Of a stretch of 64,000 bases of DNA, positions 58,642 through 64,000 are shown one piece after another. A program made the translations under genes and the position numbers. This DNA is from an uncultured Clostridia bacterium (lineage in GTDB: Bacteria; Bacillota; Clostridia; Christensenellales; Aristaeellaceae). The notes beneath the pieces are model-generated. The model was not told the DNA's origin, did not search any database, and was given only the letters and a program-made list of their open reading frames with translations. The stretch's first letter is position 1. Every line of letters begins with the position of its first letter. The stretch spans positions 62,001 through 126,000 of the forward strand of contig CAKUKM010000006.1 of NCBI GenBank assembly GCA_934663595.1, read 5' to 3'.

Positions 58642-60135
58642 TCACGACTCAGTCGTGGCCCAGGAGCGGCTGCGATCGATTGCGCGCTGCCATTGACGGA
58701 GATAGTAATCGCGCGTGACATCGTCCATGTTCGGCACGAATTCGCGATCGGGCTGCTGCAGCTTCGCCAGATCCGAATCATTCCAAACGCCCACAGCGCG
58801 TCCCGCGAGCATCGCCGCACCCATCGCCGTGGTCTCAATGACCTTCGGGCGCAGTACGTGCACGCCCAGAATGTCCGCCTGGAACTGCATCAGGAAATTG
58901 TTCGCGCTCGCGCCGCCGTCTACGCGCAGAACGGTCGATTTCATGCTCGAGTCCGCCGCCATCGCGGAAATCACATCCGCCGACTGATACGCAATCGACT
59001 CCAGCGCCGCGCGAACAATGTGCGCGCGCCCCGTACCGCGCGTCAGACCCACGATCGTGCCGCGGCTGTACATGTCCCAGTGCGGCGCGCCCAGACCCGT
59101 GAACGCCGGAACGAAATAGACGTTTCCATTGTCCGGAATCTCCTGCGCAATCGCCTCCGTCTCGGACGCCTTCGCCACCAGCTTCATCTCGTCGCGCAGC
59201 CATTGCACCACCGCGCCGCCGACAAATACGCTGCCCTCGAGCGCGTAGCGCGGCTGCCCGTCCATGCGCCAGCCGATCGTCGTGACCAGATTGTTCTGCG
59301 AGCGCACCGGATTTTTGCCCGTGTTCATCAGAACGAAGCAGCCCGTGCCATAGGTGTTTTTGCACATGCCGGGCGCAAAACAGCCCTGACCAAACAGCGC
59401 CGCATGCTGATCGCCCGCCAGAGACGCAATCGGGATCTCGCGGCCGAGAATCTTCTTGTCCAGATAGCCGATTACCTGCGAGGAATCGACGACCTCCGGA
59501 AGCAGCTGCGCCGGAATGTTCATCGCCTGCAGGAGCTTGTCATCCCAGCGCTGCTCGTAAATGTTGTAAAGCATCGTGCGCGCCGCGTTGGTCGCGTCGG
59601 TCACGTGCACGTGATCCGCGGTCAGGTTCCAGGCGAGGAAGCTGTCGATCGTGCCGAAGCAGAGCTCGCCGTTCGCCGCGCGCTCGCGGGAGCCGGGAAT
59701 GGAATCCAGCATCCACTGCAGCTTCGTTCCGGAGAAATACGCATCCGGAATCAGGCCGGTCTTGTCGCGCAGCATGTTGCCCAGGCCGTCGTTCTTCAGG
59801 CGCTCCACCAGCGGCGCGGTGCGGCGGCACTGCCACACGATCGCATTGCAGAGGGGCTTGCCGGTCGCGCGCTCCCAGAGCAGCGTGGTTTCGCGCTGAT
59901 TGGTGATGCCGATGGCCGCAATATCGTTTACGTCGATCCCCGATTTTTCCACCGCGAGCTTCAGCGCGTTCAGCTGGCTGTCCAGAATGTCCTGCGGGCG
60001 ATGCTCCACCCAGCCGGGCTTGGGATAAATCTGCGGAAATTCAATGCCGTGCGACGCGATCAGATTCGCATGCTCGTCGAACACGACGGCGCGCGAGCTG
60101 GTCGTTCCCTGATCCAGCGATACGATATACTTCAT
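58642..60135 (-). CDS. glpK: Glycerol kinase
   Basis: A 497-residue FGGY-family kinase that phosphorylates glycerol to sn-glycerol 3-phosphate. Recognisable segments are SLDQGTTSSRAVVFD, GWVEHRPQDIL, ITNQRETTLLWER, AIVWQCRRTAP, LAGDQHAALFGQ and FVPAFTGLGAPHWD, with the adenosine-site VDGGASANNFLMQFQAD. The length is exactly that of bacterial GlpK. GGAGGAG precedes the ATG. No glpF or glpD is adjacent. A repeat element starts 5 bases after its stop. Confidence 0.96.
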   Translation of the reverse strand: MKYIVSLDQGTTSSRAVVFDEHANLIASHGIEFPQIYPKPGWVEHRPQDILDSQLNALKLAVEKSGIDVNDIAAIGITNQRETTLLWERATGKPLCNAIVWQCRRTAPLVERLKNDGLGNMLRDKTGLIPDAYFSGTKLQWMLDSIPGSRERAANGELCFGTIDSFLAWNLTADHVHVTDATNAARTMLYNIYEQRWDDKLLQAMNIPAQLLPEVVDSSQVIGYLDKKILGREIPIASLAGDQHAALFGQGCFAPGMCKNTYGTGCFVLMNTGKNPVRSQNNLVTTIGWRMDGQPRYALEGSVFVGGAVVQWLRDEMKLVAKASETEAIAQEIPDNGNVYFVPAFTGLGAPHWDMYSRGTIVGLTRGTGRAHIVRAALESIAYQSADVISAMAADSSMKSTVLRVDGGASANNFLMQFQADILGVHVLRPKVIETTAMGAAMLAGRAVGVWNDSDLAKLQQPDREFVPNMDDVTRDYYLRQWQRAIDRSRSWATTES

Positions 60136-60169
60136 TTCAGCGGCTCCTCCTTTAAATAAGCAAACGGTT

Positions 60170-60199
60170 CAAAAAGAGGGCTGCGCGCAACAACCCTCT
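60170..60199 (-). terminator. Terminator upstream of glpK
   Basis: AGAGGG/CCCTCT stem with T-tract TTTTT on the minus strand, closing the transcript of the acidic protein gene before glpK. Confidence 0.7.
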
Positions 60200-60220
60200 A
60201 AGGTGCGAAAATTCCTGCTG

Positions 60221-62416
60221 TCAGCCTACGGTCGGCACCTCGGTCGGCGCTTCCGTGGGCGCTTCGGTCGCGACGGGTTCGATCGTCGGCGCGAAGGTCA
60301 CGACCGCCTGCTGCTGATCCTGTGCGGGATCGACAACGGTCATCGAGCCGGCAGGCTTGTTCAGCGCCTTCAGATCATGGCTCGGGAACAGCGTGTCAAA
60401 CACGCCGGGCGCCTTGTCGTAATAGCGGTCGAACATGCCGTCCAGCGGCACGATATTGAAGAAATCCAGCGCGTTCAGCGCAAATACGATCACCAGCAGC
60501 ACCAGAACGAAGCCGAACAGACCCTTGAAGAAGCCGGTCAGCGAGCGGCCGAAGGAGCCTTCGTCCTCATCGTCGTCATAATCGTCCTCTTCCTCGTCGT
60601 AGTCGTAATCGTCGTCATCATCGTCGTAATCGTCTTCGTCGTCCTCGTCCTCATCGCGGCGGGAACGGCGGGAGGCGCGGCGGGACTTCTTCGATTTCAG
60701 CTCGTCGTCCTCGTCTTCGTCATCCTCGTCGTAATCGTCCTCATCCTCGTCTTCGTCGTCCTCGTCCTCATCGCGGCGGGAACGGCGGGAGAACAGGCCG
60801 CGGGACTTCTTCGCCTTCGGCTCGTCGTCCTCGTCTTCGTCGTCGTCATCCTCGTCGTCGTCCTCGTCCTCCTCATCCTCGTCGTAGCGGGGCTTGCGGG
60901 AGAACAGGCCGCGGGACTTCTTCGCCTTCGGTTCATCGGCCTCTTCCTCGTCGTCGTCGACGTCTTCCACGTCCGCCGCCGGCTCGAACAGGTCTTCGGC
61001 CTTTTCCTTTTCCTTTTCCTTCTTCTTAAACAGGGGCTTGAATTCGCGCGTCGGCTCATCTACGCCGCTGAATGCGTCCACCGGCTCCGCCGGCGCGGCC
61101 GGTTCGGGAACGACCGGCTGGGGAACAATTTCCGGAACGATTACCGGCGCGGGCTGCTCGGCCTTCTTCGCGGTTTCCGCCGCCTGCTTCGCCGCTTCCT
61201 CGGCGGCGCGCTTTTCCGCGAGCTCTCTGCGCGCGCGGCGCGACATGCCGTTGGACTCAAGGCCCGAAGCCATCTGCTCGGTCATTTCGATATTGAGCTT
61301 GTTCATCTCGTCCATGTCAGTTCCTCCTTCATCATCGGGCAGCTCCACCGGCTCGCGCGCCGGTTCGGTTTCCTCGGGCAATTCCTCCGGATCTTCGCCG
61401 GGATCCCATTCATCCTCCGCGGTCGACCAGTCGTCCGCCTCGGGCTCGTTCTGTTCCGTTTCCGGCTTCAGCTCGGACGGATCCAGCTCGTCCAGGCGAA
61501 CCACGAACAGCTTTCTGAATCGCGTGATCGCGGAATCCCCCGCATCGTCTTCCTCGTCGTCCTCTTCCTCTTCTTCATCCTCGTCCTCAAAGGGATTGAC
61601 GACGCTTTCAAACGAATTGTTTTCCTTCCGATACAGCGAATGTTCCTCCGGTTCGGGAACGTCCTCCGCGTCAAACGGCGCGTCCGCAGGCTCGGCCGGG
61701 GCGGGCGCTTCCTCTTCGGGCGCGACCGGCTCCGGATTCTCCGGCTGCTCTTCAGGCGCTGCTTCCGCCGGCTTCTCCGATTCCGCATTTTCCGGCTCGG
61801 CGGGCGCTTCGCCGTCCGGGAAGCTCTCCTGCTCGTAATCGTCGTCGGCATAATCGGAATCGTCGTAATCGGGCAAATCGTCGCGGCGGCGCTTCAGGAA
61901 GGAAAACAGGCCCTTCTTCGGCTCGGAAACCGGCTCGTCGGCCTCTTCCTCGGGCTCTTCTTCCTCGTAAAGCTCGTCCTGCGGCGCGCGGCGATGGAAC
62001 ACCTTGCCGATCAGGCGCTTAAACGCCGGGGCAATCGCGCCGAACGCATTGGGATTTTCGATTTCCTCGTCGTCCTCTTCCTCCGGATCGGTCCAGTCGT
62101 CCGCGTCCTCATCCGGCTCTTCGTCGGGCTCGGCCGTTTCCGGCTCCGCCGCATCCAGATCGTCGGTCGCGGGCGCTTCATCGATGACTTCCTCCGGCAC
62201 GGGCGTTTCCGGCTCCATTTCCTCCGGAACTTCCGGCTCGACCAGCGGGACGACCGGCTGCTCCGGCTCGACCGGCTTCTCCACCGGCTGGGGTGCCGGG
62301 CGGGAAACGGGCGGCGTTCTCCTTGCGGGGGGATTCATCCGCTCCTGCCGCTGTCTATAGGCCTCATGTCTGCGGCGCAGCTCGTCGTAGTCCATGGGGG
62401 TGCGTTGATTATCCAT
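60221..62416 (-). CDS. Very acidic low-complexity protein with one C-terminal membrane helix
   Basis: 731 residues. The N-terminus (MDNQRTPMDYDELRRRHEAY) leads into Pro/Glu-rich segments. Then, in about residues 480-620, at least three modules alternate a basic patch (KAKKSRGLFSR or KSKKSRRASRRSRR) with a run of Asp/Glu. One hydrophobic helix (FVLVLLVIVFALNALDFF, about 640-660) is followed by an outside tail of about 80 residues ending in TEAPTEAPTEVP. The orientation is presumably inside-acidic. No enzymatic motif is visible. It has a consensus-like promoter (62471-62499). It may be a charged scaffold at the membrane; I do not recognise it. Confidence 0.7.
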   Translation of the reverse strand: MDNQRTPMDYDELRRRHEAYRQRQERMNPPARRTPPVSRPAPQPVEKPVEPEQPVVPLVEPEVPEEMEPETPVPEEVIDEAPATDDLDAAEPETAEPDEEPDEDADDWTDPEEEDDEEIENPNAFGAIAPAFKRLIGKVFHRRAPQDELYEEEEPEEEADEPVSEPKKGLFSFLKRRRDDLPDYDDSDYADDDYEQESFPDGEAPAEPENAESEKPAEAAPEEQPENPEPVAPEEEAPAPAEPADAPFDAEDVPEPEEHSLYRKENNSFESVVNPFEDEDEEEEEDDEEDDAGDSAITRFRKLFVVRLDELDPSELKPETEQNEPEADDWSTAEDEWDPGEDPEELPEETEPAREPVELPDDEGGTDMDEMNKLNIEMTEQMASGLESNGMSRRARRELAEKRAAEEAAKQAAETAKKAEQPAPVIVPEIVPQPVVPEPAAPAEPVDAFSGVDEPTREFKPLFKKKEKEKEKAEDLFEPAADVEDVDDDEEEADEPKAKKSRGLFSRKPRYDEDEEDEDDDEDDDDEDEDDEPKAKKSRGLFSRRSRRDEDEDDEDEDEDDYDEDDEDEDDELKSKKSRRASRRSRRDEDEDDEDDYDDDDDDYDYDEEEDDYDDDEDEGSFGRSLTGFFKGLFGFVLVLLVIVFALNALDFFNIVPLDGMFDRYYDKAPGVFDTLFPSHDLKALNKPAGSMTVVDPAQDQQQAVVTFAPTIEPVATEAPTEAPTEVPTVG

Positions 62417-62470
62417 AGCGTAACCGCCTCTCGAATGCACTGCGTGTATTGTACATATCTATACTCTTTT

Positions 62471-62499
62471 ATTATAACGGCATCGGAGAAATCTTGCAA
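62471..62499 (-). promoter_or_regulatory. Promoter of the acidic protein gene
   Basis: Minus strand: -35 TTGCAA (complement at 62494-62499), 17-base spacer, -10 TATAAT (complement at 62471-62476). Confidence 0.75.
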
Positions 62500-62646
62500 G
62501 CGTTGTCGCGGATTCGTCCAAATTTCTTTACGACAGCGCGGAAAATGTACGCCTTTATGATCTCGCGCATACAATTTCACCGCATTTGCCCGGGCGCATA
62601 ACCGGATTCCTCCGCGCGTAAAATGCCCCAAAGGGAGGGAGTCAAC

Positions 62647-63507
62647 ATGGTAAAGAATGATTATCGGCGCGCGCTGATCATGCTGCGGGCGCATGAAAGA
62701 GGGTATTCCGGCCATGTGCGGCTGGAGCACCGGGTGATGATGGGCAGCATGTATTTCACCGTTTCCGCGCCGTCCTCGGAAGGAACGCTGTGCGCGTCGC
62801 TCGTGCGCGCGGACGCGAAGGGCGGGTATGTCGCGTTCAGGCTCGGCAATCTCCGCCGCGACGGCCGCGGACAGGGCAGCTTCGCCTATTCGTTCGACCC
62901 GCGCAATATCGGCGGGCGGCCGCTGGACGACTACTTCCTGGTCGCCATAGCGCTGCAGACCGGCGGCGAATGCGCGATCGTGCTGACCGGAAACGTAAAC
63001 GGCTCGCGCGATTTTCGCTACGACGGCGTGCGCGACGCGGTCTGCAATGCGTGTGCGGCGGAAGCGCAGCCGGCCGCCGAAACGGAAGCGCCGCCCGCCG
63101 AGGCCGAAATTCCCGCCGACGATCTTCCGGAGGCGGCGGAGGAAGAGAGCGCTTCGGAATCCGGCGATGCATCGCAGGAAAGCGCGCTTCAAATCGCGGC
63201 GGACGCGCCGTGGCCGGGCGCGGCGGAGAATCTGCGCGCGCTATTTTTAAGCGGCGAAGCGCAGGAGCTGATGCTTGGCGACGGATATACTTACATCCGC
63301 GCGCCGATGCCGGAGGATTCGGGCTTTGATTTCGTGAATATCGGCGTTAAAATCGAAAACGGAGCGCCGGTCGGCATTGCGTATGCGTTTCCGGGCAGCT
63401 TTGCCGCCGAGCCGCCGGAGGGGCTGGAGGGCTATGTCTGGCGCGGCGGCGCGGCCGACGGCTGGTGGGTGCTGTATACAAATCCGGAAACGGGCGAGGC
63501 GCTATAA
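62647..63507 (+). CDS. Hypothetical two-part protein
   Basis: 286 residues; ATG 62647 follows AAAGGGAGGGAG. Residues 1-130 form a compact, mostly beta region (GHVRLEHRVMMGSMYFTVSA, YFLVAIALQTGGECAIVLTG). A Pro/Ala/Glu linker (about 140-185) joins it to a C-terminal region (about 195-286) with GDGYTYIRAPM, YAFPGSFAAEPPEGL and WWVLYTN. I do not recognise either part. The gene is cytoplasmic by composition and ends 82 bases before the glycyl-tRNA synthetase gene. Confidence 0.65.
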   Translation: MVKNDYRRALIMLRAHERGYSGHVRLEHRVMMGSMYFTVSAPSSEGTLCASLVRADAKGGYVAFRLGNLRRDGRGQGSFAYSFDPRNIGGRPLDDYFLVAIALQTGGECAIVLTGNVNGSRDFRYDGVRDAVCNACAAEAQPAAETEAPPAEAEIPADDLPEAAEEESASESGDASQESALQIAADAPWPGAAENLRALFLSGEAQELMLGDGYTYIRAPMPEDSGFDFVNIGVKIENGAPVGIAYAFPGSFAAEPPEGLEGYVWRGGAADGWWVLYTNPETGEAL

Positions 63508-63589
63508 TTAACAATTACAGGTTGCAAAGGCGGTTGCTTCTGTGTTAATCTTATAGGTAAGAAAAAACGGACAAGGAAGGGAAAATACA

Positions 63590-64000
63590 ATGGCGAAACT
63601 CACGATGGATAAGCTGGTTGCGCTCTGCAAAAACCGCGGCTATATTTTCGCCGGCTCCGAAATTTACGGCGGCCTTGCCAATACCTGGGATTTCGGCCCC
63701 CTGGGCGTGGAATTTAAGAACAACATCAAGCGCGCCTGGTGGCAGAAGTTCGTTCAGGAATCCCCGTACAACACGGGTCTGGACTGCGCGATTCTGATGA
63801 ACCGCGAGGTGTGGGTCGCTTCCGGCCACGTCGGCGGCTTCAACGATCCGCTGATGGACTGCAAGGCCTGCAAGGCGCGCTTCCGCGCGGATAAGCTGAT
63901 CGAGGACTTCACGAACGGCGCGGAGACCGGCGACGGCTGGACCAACGCGGAGCTCGAGAGCTACATCGCCGAGCACAATATCGTCTGCCCGGTCTGCGGC
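63590..64000 (+). CDS. glyS: Glycyl-tRNA synthetase, 3' end outside the window
   Basis: The first 137 residues of a class II glycyl-tRNA synthetase of the single-chain (alpha2) type, which charges tRNA-Gly. The start is recognisable by LCKNRGYIFAGSEIYGGL and TWDFGPLGVEFKNNIKRAWW (motif 1 region), SGHVGGFNDPLMDCKACK and the zinc-binding CxxC pairs (CKAC, CPVC). ATG 63590 has AGGAAGGG upstream. The leader is too short for a T-box, and I see none. Confidence 0.93.
   Translation, partial: MAKLTMDKLVALCKNRGYIFAGSEIYGGLANTWDFGPLGVEFKNNIKRAWWQKFVQESPYNTGLDCAILMNREVWVASGHVGGFNDPLMDCKACKARFRADKLIEDFTNGAETGDGWTNAELESYIAEHNIVCPVCG

Noticed and set aside
60203..62560. 785-residue plus-strand frame rich in Val, Leu and Arg
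   Set aside because: It is the complement of the Asp/Glu-rich coding repeats; the minus-strand gene has a promoter, ribosome binding site and terminator.
63508..63589. T-box or glycine riboswitch before glyS
   Set aside because: Only 82 bases separate the genes, and no specifier stem, T-box consensus or terminator is visible.

Overview
The window looks like a GC-rich chromosome segment of a Gram-positive anaerobe, most likely class Clostridia and possibly a gut Christensenellales or Oscillospirales relative. I infer this from near-consensus sigma-A promoters, strong GGAGG ribosome binding sites, Lpl/Ytc-type carbohydrate ABC transporters without ATPase subunits, a YesMN-type two-component system, the rimO-pgsA pair and a holin-like type I toxin. 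Genus and species cannot be told from the sequence. I see no rRNA, tRNA, insertion sequence, prophage or CRISPR array. High GC makes long spurious antisense ORFs common, and these were left out.

Layout. 1-2.4 kb: two tandem Sel1-repeat proteins, the first cut by the window edge. 2.5-6.5 kb: a MarR regulator with a palindromic operator and a heterodimeric ABC exporter. 6.5-6.9 kb: a hairpin-repeat island. 6.9-13.5 kb: an acyl-CoA ligase with an E2-like acyltransferase, YfcE phosphodiesterase, AzlCD exporter, a DUF1003 protein and an M32 carboxypeptidase. 13.5-22.2 kb (minus strand): an AraC regulator, then permease, permease, binding protein, YesN, YesM and an FAD oxidoreductase. 22.5-29.7 kb (plus): an amino-sugar operon with a NagB-like protein, binding protein, two permeases, a Gfo/Idh protein and NagA. 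29.7-38.5 kb: a second sugar or acid-sugar operon (minus) facing a PrpR-like regulator. 38.5-46.1 kb (minus): panB, pgsA, rimO, a small membrane protein, a TIM-barrel epimerase, a second azlCD, EamA and a PHP phosphoesterase. 46.35-46.7 kb: a probable type I toxin-antitoxin locus. 46.7-50.0 kb (minus): an acetyltransferase/PNPOx operon and a membrane-anchored hypothetical. 50.2-58.2 kb: a glycosyltransferase, a 48-bp tandem repeat array, a zinc-ribbon protein, a GH78 rhamnosidase, a beta-propeller/binding-protein fusion and a YbjN-domain protein. 58.2-58.6 kb: a second hairpin-repeat island. 58.6-64 kb: glpK, a very acidic tail-anchored protein, a hypothetical and the start of glycyl-tRNA synthetase.

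How it works together. Three complete sugar-uptake modules and a secreted-type fusion point to a glycan forager that imports oligosaccharides or modified sugars and processes them in the cytoplasm. The transporters carry no ATPase, so they probably share an MsmX-like ATPase encoded elsewhere. The imported sugars would be attacked by FAD- or NAD-dependent oxidoreductases, an enolase-superfamily dehydratase, NagA/NagB-type enzymes and GH78.

The most unusual signals are non-coding. Composite hairpin elements sit just 3' of four stop codons, in the sense orientation of each gene, in two islands 52 kb apart. They have a conserved GGAAG loop and stems of differing sequence. A second hairpin family, with loop GAGCGCAGCGAT, forms the 48-bp array. 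The toxin locus has a sequestered ribosome binding site and a convergent antisense promoter.
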